Assembly (NCBI GenBank): GCA_007922225.1
Contig: ML679961.1
Span: 4,665,295 to 4,729,294 of the forward strand
Length of the DNA stretch: 64,000 nt
Source: Emydura subglobosa
Taxonomy: Eukaryota; Chordata; Testudines; Chelidae
Direction of reading: 5' to 3'
The position numbers and the translations under genes are program-made. Shown piece by piece: positions 1 to 11,850 of this stretch. The notes below the pieces were generated by a model, which made no database searches, was not told the DNA's origin, and saw only the letters and a list, made by a program, of their open reading frames with translations. Numbering within the stretch: the stretch's first letter is position 1; each line of letters starts with the position of its first letter.

Positions 1-299
1 AAATTCTCACTTGTTAATATAATAAAATGAGTAGAAATCTAAACAGAGACAGACTAAAAAACCCTCACACAAACACCTTTGATATACTCCTGCCTCTCTC
101 AACCATTTTCTTGTCATTTCTCCCAGAATTTTCAAAACACATCAACTGATGCATATAGTGTAGTAGTTTGGTTTTTTTAAAAAAGAAACCCATAATGTAA
201 ACCAGAGCTTTTCCCTCTAATATTATACCAAAAATAATAGTAATTTGTAGTTTGAGGGGCATGGGAGAGAGACTTCATTACTTATCCCCCAGCTATCTG

Positions 300-605
300 A
301 GGCCTTGGTCCGACTCCGTCCTTTGAAGTCAAGTGAAGTCATTCCATTGAGTTTAATAGGGCATGGATTGGGGCCGAGGGGGGCAGTTTCTGAGAAGTCT
401 CTAGAACTGTGGGAATGTGTTCGTCAAGGCCTGGCTTTAACAGTCCATCCCAGTTCAGCAAAGCACATGCTTCACGTCCATCGACGTTAATACCGATCAC
501 GTGCATACGCGCTTTGCTGAACTGTGGCCCAAGTGAGTGATCCGACACCCACTGGAATCAACTGGAACCTTTCCACTGACTTCAATGGGCTTTGGATCAG
601 GCCCT
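300..605. repeat. Inverted-repeat (MITE-like) dispersed element, first copy
   Basis: The centre holds a hairpin: cagttcagcaaagc at 451-464 is the exact reverse complement of gctttgctgaactg at 511-524. The flanks carry cattgagtttaatagg and cactgacttcaatgggc, which resemble the 'cattgacttcaatggg' segments common in reptile genomes. A related copy lies at about 24195-24335. It looks like a small non-autonomous inverted-repeat element; the class is not known to me. Confidence 0.6.
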
Positions 606-981
606 CACATAGACAAGATGGGACACATAACAGGTGTAAAACACCGGAACATTCCCGGCTGGATGAGCAAGGCACTGTAAAGCCAGTGGGTCTTGAACCT
701 GGTCCTGCAGAGTTGCCAGGCAGCCATCTGACAACCAGCAGCAGCTATAACCAGGTTATGCTCCACTACCCACAACCCACTGGGAACAGAGACCACAGGA
801 AGTCCCGCGTTAAGGGGTCTGACAGTACCAATTAGTGAATATTAATCCTTTTAGTTCTTTCTGTATATTTGATTCATTATAACAGTAACTATTCTTTAGA
901 ATCTTTATCTTCAACAAAGAGTATGTCTGAATTCTAAGGCCCAGAACACTGGTTCTTGACCAATATGTAACTCTACTCAGG
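606..981. other. Unannotated intronic sequence
   Basis: Unique-looking sequence. I recognise neither a coding nor a repeat signature here. Confidence 0.4.
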
Positions 982-1060
982 AATGTATTCGTTATGCTGT
1001 ATGTGTTCGTTATGTATGTATGTATTCATTATGTATGTATGCTGTATGTATTCGTTATGC
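982..1060. repeat. Short degenerate tandem array (tgtattcgttatgc units)
   Basis: The motif tgtattcgttatgc and variants (tgtgttcgttatgta, tgtattcattatgta) repeat about five times head to tail. It is a minisatellite-like, slippage-prone tract with no coding meaning visible. Confidence 0.8.
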
Positions 1061-1635
1061 TCTTGGGTGCCTTCATGTCCAGACAATTCCAGATGTTTGT
1101 AAAAACCATCCCCTTAACATATAGCTATAATTCTGACAATAAGCATATATAGACCTGAGGATTGTTACAGCATGCTTTCTGTGGGGGAAATCAACGTGAA
1201 AGAATAAATGTGGGGTTAGAAAGATCCACTGAGGGATATTAACTTGAAGAATTGTTAGTCCTCCCAGCTGTAAATAAGCATGTCTTCACACATAAAGCAA
1301 GTAAACTGAGAATGTATAGAAATGCCATCAAAACATATGTTTCTGGGAGAATATCCTTGGCAACAAGGTTTCCTTTGTCTGAAACCCTATGTTATGATAC
1401 TGATATGAAAATTTAGAACACAATGGGTCCATTCCAGATGCAGGAAAGATATATACAGCTCTGAGTCTGACAACAAGGAGTTAATTTGTATCTCTTTATT
1501 TCGGTATTTTGTATAGTGCTGTACTAATCTCAGATTAATAATCTTAGATTAAATAATTCCAATTGAACCTGTTATTTCGACAATCTTCAGTCATTAACTC
1601 AGACATGCAACAAGCCTCATGGCTCCCGCCGTGTA

Positions 1636-1638
<3 letters not shown>
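1061..1638. other. Unannotated intronic sequence
   Basis: AT-rich sequence with no gene or recognised repeat. Confidence 0.4.

Positions 1639-1667
<29 letters not shown>
1639..1667. repeat. CA microsatellite
   Basis: About 14 uninterrupted AC dinucleotides directly follow gtacgt. Overlapping open frames here are artefacts of the dinucleotide run. Confidence 0.95.
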
Positions 1668-1670
<3 letters not shown>

Positions 1671-1739
1671 CCCCCCCCAAGGGACATTCCAGGAATTGCC
1701 CAGGCAACAACATGGATCTCCTGTAGCTGCCACAACCAC

Positions 1740-1920
1740 AAGGGCTCTTGAACTCCTGGCTTCAATCTCAGCTTGATTTGGACCTGACCTCCTGGCCCGG
1801 ACCATGAAACCTGAACCGAACTTTGATCCTTGATATTGACTACGAACTCCTCCACTACTCTCAACCTCAGGTTTGACCCTGCTCTGACCCTTGGTCCCAA
1901 CTGCTCTTCTAACATTCCCC
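1740..1920. repeat. Degenerate low-complexity repeat (ctgacc/cttgac motifs)
   Basis: Short imperfect units such as acctgacc, ccttgat and ctctgaccc recur every 6-15 bases. The composition is roughly the complement of the GA-rich tract at 40090-40300, so the two may be opposite-strand copies of one family. The class is unknown. Confidence 0.4.
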
Positions 1921-2324
1921 AACACACCTAACCTGCTCCAAGGACCCCACAAACAATCAAGTGCCCAAATGAGGCTGAAAATCATGTTTCTTGTTTCCTA
2001 ACAGATTAAACAGGGTTCTCCAAGGTTGTGTCATCATGGGGAACTCCAGGGTGGAGGACGAGGCACAAGAATCCCAGATTTACCAATACCAATGAAAAAA
2101 ACTGGAGGCAGCAGGAATAAGGACATTTTAGCAGCTTAAAAAAGACTGAAAATCAATTTTCATTAGGAATATTTCTAGTTAAGCCCCCCTTCATCTGACA
2201 CACCTCACTCAAGTAATGCTGCACTCTATCCCAGATGCTGGAAGGACCCATCAGATGGACCCATCCCTTCTACTATCATTATGTGTATGCCAACAGCATC
2301 TGGAGGCCCAACCAAGACTGAAAC
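1921..2324. other. Unannotated intronic sequence
   Basis: No coding sequence or recognised element; the flanks belong to degenerate repeats. Confidence 0.35.
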
Positions 2325-2520
2325 CCCATTGCGCTAGGTGTTGCACAAGCACAACATAAAAGCCAGCCGTGCCCTCAGGAGTTTCCTCTTTAAACAGACA
2401 AGACAGGCAAAGGGTGAGAGTGGCAGGGGCAGTGACTTGCCAAGGTTGCCCCGGTCAGTGGTAGAGCTACCGACCCATGGTTTCCATGCTCCTCGTCCAG
2501 TGCCCTGCCCGCCAGAACAT
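2325..2520 (+). repeat. Ancient dispersed repeat (ccccattgcgctaggtg family)
   Basis: Starts with ccccattgcgctaggtgttg followed by cacaagcacaacataa. The same core (ccccactgtaccaggcactg) occurs at 62880-62950, with weaker versions at 7090-7150, 39790-39960 and 49485-49580. The later part (agtgacttgccaagg, agtggtagagctac) resembles the antisense MIR core. It is probably an old amniote SINE-related repeat. Confidence 0.5.
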
Positions 2521-2865
2521 TATCATTCCATTTATTTTGTGTTCACATGCCCATCAGGGGTGCTGGAGACTGGTTTCCCCACAAGGACCCTGGAGGCTAT
2601 TCTGCCATGTTATAGTCAACCTCACACTTTCCCAATCGTTTTCCTGCGCTCACCTGCAGCTAGGCACGACTCCTCTTGTGTTCAGCAAAAAGCACTCAGG
2701 AAAGTAATGTAGCTTTTCTTCCTCTAAAAGCTAACCTCTTGTGGCACTCAAGTGTTAAAAGTATGAGGAGGAATTAGTCATATGGTGTCTTTATTAAGGA
2801 GGGACCAGCCAGTCTCTGGTGTGTGGTGATCTAAACTCACTGTGGCTTATGTAAGCATCTAGTTC
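2521..2865. other. Unannotated intronic sequence
   Basis: I see no gene or recognised repeat. Confidence 0.35.
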
Positions 2866-3440
2866 ATGGGAATTACACGAGTAGTAATTCTTCCGCTCTA
2901 CTCCGTGCTGATTAGGCCTCAACGGGGGTCTTGTGTCCAGTTCTGGGTGCCACATTTCAGGAAAGATGTGGACAAATTGGAGAAAGTCCAGAGAAGAGCA
3001 ACAAAAATGATTCAAGGTCTAGAAAACATGACCTATGAGGCAAGACTGAAAGAACTGGGTTTGTTTAGGCTGGAGAACAGAAGGCTGAGAGGGGACATGA
3101 TAACAGCTTTCAAGTACATAAAAGGTTGTTACAAAGAGGAGGGAGAAAAAATTGTTCTTCTTAGCCTCTGAGGACAGGACAAGAAGCAATGGGCTTAAAC
3201 TGCAGCCATGGAGGTTTAGGTTGGACATCAGGAAAAACTTCCCAACTGTCAGGGTGGTTAATCACTGGAATAAATTGCCTCAGGAGTTTGTGAAATCTCC
3301 ATCGTTGGAGATTTTTAACTGCAGGTTAGACAAACACCTGTCAGGGGTGGTCTAGATATTACTTAGTCCTGCCGTGAGTGCAGGGCACTGGACTAGATGA
3401 CCTCTCGGGGTCCCTTCCAGCCCAACGATTCTATGCCATG
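2866..3440 (+). mobile_element. CR1 LINE, 5'-truncated 3' end
   Basis: This encodes the C-terminal part of the CR1 reverse-transcriptase ORF: ILPLYSVLIRPQRGSCVQFW, then KVQRRATKMIQGLENM and LRGDMITAFKYIKG. After a frameshift near 3150 it continues as FRLDIRKNFPTVRVVNHWN and SPSLEIFNCRLDKH. The 3' end has the CR1 trademark 'gggcactggactagatgacctc' style sequence and stops near attctatgcc. It is non-functional, lacking the catalytic RT core and the endonuclease. It lies opposite to the host gene. Confidence 0.92.
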
Positions 3441-4476
3441 GGAAGAGTGGAGAGAAGAGAGCGGCAACACGTACAGGTACAGTACCTTGCGGCAGAATCT
3501 TTAGCAACAAAGATCCATGTGGCTATTTGTCTGAACTTGTACAGGTAAAGGACATGCCAGTGCACCTCTGCATATCTGAGCAGCTCCGTTGATCACAAGC
3601 GGTTTCTTAAGCAAGAAACCATCAAAAATGAAAATACCATATTAGAATAACGGATTATATTATTGATTAGGAGGAGTATAGCAGAATTACCGAGACACCC
3701 CAACTGAGATGAGGGACTCGTTCTGCCAAGCAGTGAATATACACATGGTTACAGACAGTCCCTGACATATAGAGCTACTTGGTTCATCTGAGTCAGAAAT
3801 AACTGAGTAGTGCATAAGTCACTTTCTTTAACAGCGAAAATAAAAAACCGTGTTTTTAACTTGATTTGATTTTCAGACTTGAACTTCTCCTAGTGAATCT
3901 CTTCTTATCTGTCACTTACACAGACATGACAATGAATTACTGTCCCCACCTCAAATCAGACATCTCATTCGCTGATAATAAAAGCATAGTGTTTGCAAAG
4001 GAGTTTATTTCCCTCTATTTTCTCCTAAATGTGACTGATTTTTATAGCAACACCATTTATAAATCACAGATTGAGAATCTAAGGAGTTCCCTGTGCAAAG
4101 TGTTTAATTAGTTCCTCATATAATGTCCATAAGTGAAATCAGTATGAGGGCCAATATTTATAGAAACACACTCTCCTACATTGGGTATTTGTTTCTGCAC
4201 CTAAAAGGTTAATTTTAGACATCCACAGAACAACAGGTTCATTCAAAACTGACAACAGCATCATCACATACTTTTTAACTTAACGAGTTGTTTGTGTCAT
4301 TTTTACTCATACAGTATCTCCATATTCTAATGGCCAATTCTGGGAATCAGAGAACCCAAGAGCAGTGCATTGCGGTATGGAATAATCAGCAGACTTGTAT
4401 TGCTAGGAGTTTACCAGGAAACAATCAATTCACTTTCCCCAAAAATTGCATGAGAAAGAAATAAGAATTTACTTAC
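3441..4476. other. Unannotated intronic sequence next to the Ig5 exon
   Basis: AT-rich intron sequence up to the Ig5 donor site. No repeat was recognised, so it may be single-copy. Confidence 0.45.
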
Positions 4477-4770
4477 ACTGCACCATGAGCTGCACCAACG
4501 CTTCTCTGGGTTTCACATTAAATCCATTGTACTGACTGGTCTGACATCGGTATGTTCCTGCCATCTCCCTAGATACATTCACTATCCTCAGTATTCCATC
4601 GTAGCTCTCCATCTGCATTGATCCATCTGGCATGGCAATCTCCTTATCGGCTCTGGACCAAAGAATTATAGGTTTGGGCTTTCCAGTCACCTGGCATTGT
4701 AGTTCTATAATGTCTCCTTCCCGGGTGACTAAACGTGATTTTTCTTGTGGAACAGTCAGATTGGGTGGAA
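4477..4770 (-). CDS. MDGA2: MDGA2 internal exon encoding Ig-like domain 5
   Basis: This 294-base internal exon encodes the fifth Ig-like module of MDGA2. The acceptor is ccttttgaag and the donor gtaagt, a perfect U1-type site. It is phase 1-1: it opens with tt, completing a Val codon, and ends with a single t that needs a Tyr-like codon from the next exon. The 98-residue product has the disulfide pair Cys26 and Cys76, core Trp38 (ILWSRADKE) and F-strand MAGTYRC. Two N-glycosylation sequons are present, Asn4 (NLT) and Asn65 (NVS). The C-terminal run [14 protein letters not shown] is an MDGA-family signature. No stop or frameshift is seen. The next exon (Ig6) would lie beyond coordinate 1; I found no trace of it in the remaining 4.4 kb. 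Confidence 0.96.
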
Positions 4771-6035
4771 CTTCAAAAGGAAAGGGAGGGGGGAAAAGAG
4801 AAGGTTCCCTGGTTAGTATTTACAGGAAAAGTAGTTGCAAAAATGAAGAAAGTACACAGTGCTGCTACTAGTATTTTCATGAGATGAACCTCTGGTCATA
4901 TCTACAGCTTTAGCATTAGACACGGCTTTCCGTTTAAGTGTGTTCGTTTGACTTTATCAACTTGTTTTATAATAGAATTGATTGCAGATCAAGTATATAA
5001 CAGTCAAGCACTAAAGACAACATTCATGCAGGATTCAGAAATCAATACAAACTTCATGAATGGAAGAAAAAAAGCTGTCACAACATTACTATCAAAAGCT
5101 TTTCTTAATGCACATTTTAAACCTATGAATAAACAACTCTGGGAAGGAACATTTGAAAAGTTCTTTCCCACAAGTGTCATGCAATGCCTTGGCTAGGAGC
5201 ACAGCATAACAATGATAAGGGGAGATTTCGCCTATGGATGAAGTCAACACTAGCGTACAAAATACATATGATAACGTTGCCACTTTTTCTAGACAGTTTG
5301 TTCCCCCGTTTGAAAGTTTCTACTGAGGAAGGTGCGAGATCAGAAGGAAATATAGTTTGTAACTCTATCCTGAAGTTAAATACCCATGTCACCAGTCCAG
5401 CATTTGTACCAAGAGACTATTAGCATTCAACCAAGCTTCCCACACTTAGCCCCATTAGAGATGAGACTTCTGCCTCTCTACTTTACGCAGATGCTTTTGA
5501 TAAGTACAGAGCACTCAGAGCGTCAAAGGCTTGAAGAGAACATGTTTGTCATGTTCAATTATCGTCGCAATCTCATCTTGCCTATATTAGTTTTGTAACC
5601 TAGCTTTTTCTTCTCTCTTAGCCATGGGCTTAATGCAGATCAAAATATAATTCCTGGAGTTGAGCATGATTTCTAGAAGTGAACAGCCCCTTTTTGGCAG
5701 GAGACGATGTTGTGTTTACTTGCATGGATATATGTGGAGATGACAACCATGTGGTTGGGTGCAGAGCAGTGCGATAAATACATTTATCATGTCTCATCTG
5801 CCTGCCTGCTTTCTGGACACTACCCATCCACCTGGTAGGACTTGTTCTACCACTTCAAAACTCTCAGCACCTTCAAACACCCACCATTTCCTTTCAATCA
5901 GCCTGCCAGAGAAATGTGGCTTCTTTCCCCACAAACGTTGGCTCTTCCAAAAATAAAAGCTACCCTACCCACAGTCAGGGCAGGTAAGATTGAATCTTGC
6001 ACCAAATCTTCTAACCATACAAATGTGACACATTC
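4771..6035. other. Unannotated intronic sequence upstream of the Ig5 exon
   Basis: It starts (in gene direction, ends) with a pyrimidine-rich stretch before the ccttttgaag acceptor. No repeat or gene was recognised. Confidence 0.45.
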
Positions 6036-6039
6036 AAAG

Positions 6040-6125
6040 CTGCCTCAGGTCAGGGGCAGGGGACTAGGCGGTCTATCGAGTTTCCTTCCAGTCCTACATT
6101 TATATGATTCACTGATTCTACCTCA
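6040..6125 (+). mobile_element. CR1 3'-terminal fragment
   Basis: The text ggggactaggcggtctatcg followed by ccttccagtcctac and atgattc matches the terminal 60-80 bases of CR1 elements. Only the extreme 3' tail is present. Confidence 0.7.
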
Positions 6126-7085
6126 CAGCCCTCCAGGGTCACAGGTGGAAGCTTTGTACTAGTCAGAAGGGGAAAGAGAGCCCCATCTTCCCCCTAGGAC
6201 TCAGCACTTATTTCTAGGTCTGGAAGATCCCTTAGTATCAGACTTTAAAACGATGAAATGTTCAGGCACAGCAATGCTGTTTTAGACTATTTCACTCTGA
6301 ACCCTGTACAGTGAGACATGCAATAACTGAGGCAACCTGGTTTCACAGAAGGATCTAGAAAAGTGAACCAGTACTTCAAACATATCTTTCTAAAACACTC
6401 CTAGAACATACTCTGGTGTAACATGTGAGGCAAACACATACCAAATAGGTGATGGTATTGGGCACAGTGGCTCGATCGGGTCTTACTTGGCAAATCCTGC
6501 ATACCTCACAGCCAGGCTTGCCATCCATGAGTACTGCGGTCATCCCAAACTCAGGGGGATAAAACCACTACACCCCATCACATCACGTTCTATTTTTCAC
6601 TCTGAGGCACAGAGTGCACACATATCAAACACGTGTGTGCAAATGCCCACAGAATAACACTGAACACCAAACTATCCGGGGCAGGTTGAACAAGCGGCCG
6701 TGAAATAAATGTTTCTCACTCAAAAAGAACAGACATGGGCATCCAGTGGCTTGAGAAAAAAATATCTGATATCTTTTCCCTCTGTGCAAAATTCCATATA
6801 CTGACATGGGAGAGAGAGAGAAAAATAATACGGAATTCATGACACTGCTGTTCCCAGATCCCAAACCTGTTATAACAATAGCATTGGTGGGCAGGGGGAG
6901 GGCAAAGCGTCCTTCCCCCGGGGAATCACCATGGCCCAGCTGCTTCCCTCCAAAAGGAGGAGGAAGAAAAAACAAATGGAGTTTCTTATTCAGATTCAGT
7001 GGGAACAAGACATAAGTTATCAAAGAGCAAATCTTTATCAGATACAATATTTCTCAGCACAACCAGACCACACCCTAGAAGGGCT
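6126..7085. other. Unannotated intronic sequence
   Basis: No recognisable coding sequence. The frame on the minus strand at 6625-7047 has no family motifs and I regard it as spurious. Confidence 0.4.
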
Positions 7086-7089
7086 CACA

Positions 7090-7150
7090 GCCCCACTGTG
7101 CCAGGCACTGTACACTCATGAGTTAAAAGGACAATCCCAGACCCATTGCA
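7090..7150 (+). repeat. Fragment of the ccccactgtgccaggcactg dispersed repeat
   Basis: A short match to the family also seen at 2325-2520 and 62840-63060 (cccactgtgccaggcactgt, then aggacaatcccagaccc). Confidence 0.5.
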
Positions 7151-10135
7151 GTCATGACTAATGACAAGCCACAACAAGTGGCAGAACCAACAAAAGGGGC
7201 GAGTAGAAGACAAGTTTACAGTACCTCAAGCACGTTGCCGTGTAGATCTGTTGTATGCAGCTCCTACCTACCTAACTGTTGGTGAGCTAAAAGATTTTCT
7301 GAACAGGTAGTAAATCCTAAACCTTATACTAGCACGCCTTCTGGACTATGAGGTGTTTCCAATTACTTCGATCACTTGCAATGAGAAGTGTTGGGCTGCC
7401 TTCTTTAAACTGTTGGGTTTGGCTCTTGCCTAAGTCCAGCAAACTTGTTAAATGCCTCTTAGTTATCCTCACAAATTAATCAATGAGTAATTCCAATAAC
7501 TGTATTTATGGATTATAATATACCACCACAGAAGAATGGGGAAAAAGCAGCGTTTTAAAGAACTTGCATTTATGACAGGTTTTTCCCCTATGTCAGAGTG
7601 CGATCCTGGGTTAGCATGGGACAATGCGACGCATTAATAATGCAGCTCAATGTGAGATCAGCTGTGGAAACAATGAGAGTGCCAGTTATTGTCACTTGAT
7701 GCATAGGTGTGTAAAATTGCATGCCATGTTGCACTGACCCCGTAAATGACTTATTTTACCTCTGTAACTTGCGGGGAAGCATTGCATATTGGGCTTCCTC
7801 TAAGAAAGTTCTGTGTAATTGGGATGAATCAGTGTAGGTTAATATGTAACAAGGGATATAGTCAATACACAGGCAAGGGTGAGCTGTTCCAAAAGAAAGA
7901 TATGGGAAAAAGAAAGAGCGAAGCTAACAGTGTCAAGTATAATATATCATCCCCAAACAGAAAAAGGACTAAAAGGATGGGTATGTAAATTAGACCAGCC
8001 TCTGGGCATGTCTGATTTTTGTGGTCAGAACTAATACAACAGATAAACTGACCTGACATCAAACTTGGCAGCATTACAGAACTAGAGTTTTCTAAGGATG
8101 AATTATTCTTATAGTGATCTCCAGCAAAGGAGCTCCAAGTATGTATACACATGCTGTTTCTACACTGTGGAGTGACGTCCTTTGTGACTTCTCTATAGGG
8201 AACTCCTCGCAGCTTGATAGTTCACATGCTGTAAGGTGTGATAAAATGCTTTACATACTTGTGGGGCAAAAGAAAAGAACTTTGGCACTGGAGAGGGGAA
8301 GTGACAAATCCATCTCTTTATCTATATATTTTTATATATATAATGATATAGTCCCAAATAAATGCAACTAAGGAATAGTGGCATGGTTACAGATTGCCTT
8401 AAATGGAACAATTTACTTGCAAAATACCTATCAACAATATAAAGTTAAAGCATAAACCCAACAGATCCACCAAATCTACTTTATACAAAACATTTAAGGG
8501 AGCGGTTTCCAACAGAATCTAAAGGATTTAGGAGCAGAAATCCCACTGAAAGCTAATGACCAATCCTCTGGAAAAAATATATATATAAAAAAAATCTGAA
8601 ATGCACAAAACAAGAAGTAAAGAATGCCCTTTGCCCCTTGCGGGTTAGAACTGGAGCACGGTATTTATTCTTACACACATCAGCTTATGTAGCCACATTG
8701 AATTATTTGGTGGTGACATGCACACTTCCTCCTTTTTTAAATTGCTGTGATATCAACAATTTAAAAATGCACTTTACCAAAACTGCCCCACTCCCAAAGT
8801 CATAGCAATGTGATGGGGTGTATAGACCCCACACTGGAACTGAAAGAGTTAAGGAGCGGGTGACTGCCTGCACTACCCTCCACCCCCGGCACCTGCACCT
8901 TCTGGTCCAGCTGGAGGAAGAGCTTAGAAAGGAGCCCGACAGCTCAGAAGGAGACAGCCAGGGACAGTTCCTGAGAGTTCTTGAACCAGGGAACTGCAGA
9001 AGTCTTCACTGCCAGGACGGGGCTACCAATTGAGCCCTGCTGGGCTGAAGAGTCAGTTATTTTCTCTTTGGTCTCAAACGTTGGGTTTAGACTCTCTGGG
9101 GGCGGCGAACATGAAGTGGCCCAGGAAAGTCGCCTTGTAGCACTCCAGGGTGCTTGACATCTTTGCATCTCACAGGCCCTGAGGCCGGAGCCCACAGGGC
9201 CTGGGCTCCTTTATCAACCACCCTTGTTGAAGAGGAGGGATAAACGTCCCTGCCAGCCCGCTCTCTGAAATAAAGAAGCGTTTCAGACACGGGATATGCA
9301 CCTGGGAAATGAAGAGCTAGAGCAGTGACCAGCCGCTTACCCAGACTGGAGGGTGTAGAAGCATATGTATGGAGAAGTTGGGTCCACTCATAACAGACCA
9401 GTGTCCAATCTGAGAGTGGGGCTGTGCCAGGGTCACTTCCAGTTACCGGAGATTTTAGAAGTTATAATAATCTGCTTCATCTTCTACTGTGATGGGCTTC
9501 AGTGTTGAAGGTACACGACAAGTTACAAACCAGAGTCTGCACTTTTATGGGAAACATGACAGCTTATGAACACCCTTACTACTGCAGGCAGAGCAGGGAA
9601 GAGAAGGAACAGGGTTGCCTAGCAAAATAATACTGTAGCATTCCAGAACTCAAAGAGAAAAGAGGGTAGGTCAAAAATGGAGACACGCAACCCTAGGAGA
9701 AAACACTCACTAGAACAGAGTTACTGTCCTTCTTCCAAACATATGGGGAGGGGCTGGGGCCGAGAGAGTGATTCCTATCGAGGCGTTGGCTCCTTGTGGA
9801 CAAGCATTACCATTGATTAGCAGAACAGAGTAGGCAGCAAGAGTTGTGGCTGTTAAACTCTTCTTCTCCCAGCAGTTGCTGCTGTGGCACAAGGAGTCTT
9901 GGACGGATATTGCCTTTCTCCCAGAGGCATTAGTAAGTCTCCTGCAACACAGGCTATGCGCATCGATGCTGTTCATGCTTGTTCTGAACAATACATTAGC
10001 ACAATAACTTATATCTGAAGCAACCAAATTATTAGCTCATTCATTCTGCCAGAGGCTGAAATTATTAATTCTGTTTTCTAAAACACTAGCCTATCATTTG
10101 TCTCTATGTACATATTATACCACGCCCACACATCC
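7151..10135. other. Unannotated intronic sequence with a GC-richer patch at 8810-9300
   Basis: Mostly AT-rich single-copy-looking sequence. 8810-9300 is GC-richer, starts gtgatggggtgtatagaccc and ends with an aataaag signal near 9270. That is suggestive of an old LTR or retrosequence, but I could not identify the family or ends. Confidence 0.3.
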
Positions 10136-10139
10136 AAGT

Positions 10140-10350
10140 TGTCCCACTTTAGCAATGCCAGTAAAGTTAAAGTGCTACAGACCCCTAGTGTGGAAACATA
10201 TACATAGTATAAATGCGTTTATAGGTATAACCTATTTCCATATCGGAAGGGGAATAAGCTATACTGGTATAAGGCACCTTTATACCATGATAACTGTGTC
10301 CACATTAATAAGGACGGGTTTAATTAAGACAGTAAAAATCACATCCTTAA
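10140..10350. repeat. MITE-like element rich in ggtata/tatacc motifs
   Basis: Internal motifs ataggtataacctat, actggtataaggcacc and tttataccatgataac are mutually inverted and repeated, and the flanks read ctagtgtggaaaca and tgtgtccacattaata. This resembles short reptile MITEs with internal tataccggtata repeats. The ends are not resolved. Confidence 0.45.
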
Positions 10351-10424
10351 CTGACATATGGAACAGGCCAAGGCGTCCATCCTTGTAAGATTACGGTGCC
10401 TCTGACGTGATTGTATTAACTTTT

Positions 10425-10590
10425 GCAATACCCTCAAGAAAAAATATCATTATCCCTATTTTGAAGATGCAAAACTGTACATAGAGTTTAATTAACGAGA
10501 TCACACGGGGAGCCTGTGGTAGAAAGAAGACTCGAACCCAGCTCTCTGGTCTCAGTCCAGCGTCTTAATTCTTCTCCAGTGCCCGCCATC
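10425..10590 (-). mobile_element. MIR-like SINE fragment
   Basis: Antisense MIR layout: ttatccctattttgaagatg, then gatcacacgggg, then gactcgaacccagctctc (B-box-like region) and tcagtccagcgtcttaa. It is degenerate. Confidence 0.6.
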
Positions 10591-10756
10591 TTTCCTCTCC
10601 AGGCATAGTACCTTAAAAGGGCCCTATCTATTTAGAATGGTCTGCTATTCCCAAATACATATTCTTCTGGCATATCCATCAATAAATACAGAAGCACATT
10701 TTCAAATGACTCCTGCACAGAAAAACTTGTAACTGGATTTCTTTAATACTACGGAT

Positions 10757-11850
10757 TTTAAAAGAACAGAATCCTAGAAAAAAGGGACCTTGAGAGGTCA
10801 TCTAGTGCAGACCCCTGTGTGAGGTAGGACCAAATATACCCAGACCATCCCCGACTGTTGTTTGTCCAATCTGTTCATACAAATCTGCAATGGCAGACAT
10901 TCCACAACTCCCCTTGGAAGCCCAGCCCAGTATTTAACTGCCCTTACAGTTAGAAAGCTTTTCCTAATATAAGAACATAAGAATGCCCATACTGGGTCAG
11001 ACCAATGGTCCATTTAGCCCAATATCCTGTCTTCTGACAGTGGCCACCGCCAGATGCTAGAGAGGAAATGAACAGAACTGGTAATCATAAAGTGATCTGG
11101 CCCATAACTAACCTAAATCTCCATTGCTGCAGATTAAGCTCATTACTTCTTGTTCTGTAGACGTGGAGAACAACTGATCACCATCCTCTTTATAACAGCC
11201 CTTAACATATTTGAAGACTTATCAGGTTCCCTCTCAGTCTTCTTTTCTGACGACTGAACATGCCCAGTTTTTAAGTGTTCCTCATAGATCAGGTTTTCTT
11301 AATATTTTCCACTTCTGCGTGGCACCCAGAACTGGAAAAAGTACTCCAGTTGAGTACAGCGGAACAGTTACCTCCCTTTTCTAATATACACAACACTCCT
11401 ATTAATGCACCCCAGAATTATATTGCATTAGTCTTTTTTGAAACTTCACATTGTTGGCTCATATTCAATTTGTGATCTAATATACAAACCCCCCAGATCC
11501 TTTTCTATAGTACTACTGTCAAGCCAGTTATTCCCCATTTTGTGGTTGGGGATGCGATTTTTCCTTCCTAAATGTAGTTGTTTGCATTTGTCTTTATTAA
11601 TTTTCATCTTGTCGATTTCAGACCAATTCTCCAGTTTGTCAAAGTCATTTTGAATTCTAATCCTGTCCTCCAAGTGCTAGAGAACCCTCCCAGGTTGGTG
11701 TCATCTGCAAATTTGATAAGCATCCTCTCCCCTCCATTATCCAACTCATTAATGAAAATACTGTCGTACGTTGTACTGGAACCAAGACAGACCTCCGTGC
11801 ACCTCACTAGATACATCCTCCCAGTATGACATCGAACCATTGAAGAGCAT
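10757..11850 (-). mobile_element. CR1 LINE fragment with a nested insertion
   Basis: Read on the minus strand it encodes the CR1 reverse-transcriptase palm motif LIKFADDTNLGG (FADD box) near 11720. Then come KMKINKDKCKQLHLGRKNR and EKDLGGLYI, and lastly the C-terminal IRKSFLTVRAVKYWAGLP at the 3' side. The middle, about 10968-11100, is replaced by a separate insertion. The element is 5'-truncated and frameshifted. It runs on the same strand as the host gene. Confidence 0.9.
10968..11100 (-). mobile_element. PsCR1/tortoise-SINE-type 3' tail inserted in the CR1
   Basis: Contains agaacataagaatgcccata, ctgggtcagaccaatggtcc and gaaatgaacagaactgg, which is the antisense of the turtle-type tail also seen at 12480-12620. 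It interrupts the CR1 between cttttcctaat and aacctaaatctcc. It may be a truncated CR1 or the tail of a tRNA-derived turtle SINE; no head is visible. Confidence 0.7.

Larger units (their letters stand above)
1..4476 (-). other. MDGA2: MDGA2 intron after the Ig5 exon (partial)
   Basis: This is the 5' part of the intron that follows the Ig5 exon; it begins with gtaagt and runs off the window. It contains an inverted-repeat element, a short tandem array, a CA microsatellite and a CR1 3' end. No Ig6 exon was found. Confidence 0.8.

Noticed and set aside
1544..1985. Minus-strand frames across the CA microsatellite
   Set aside because: The VCVCVC runs are translations of the dinucleotide repeat.
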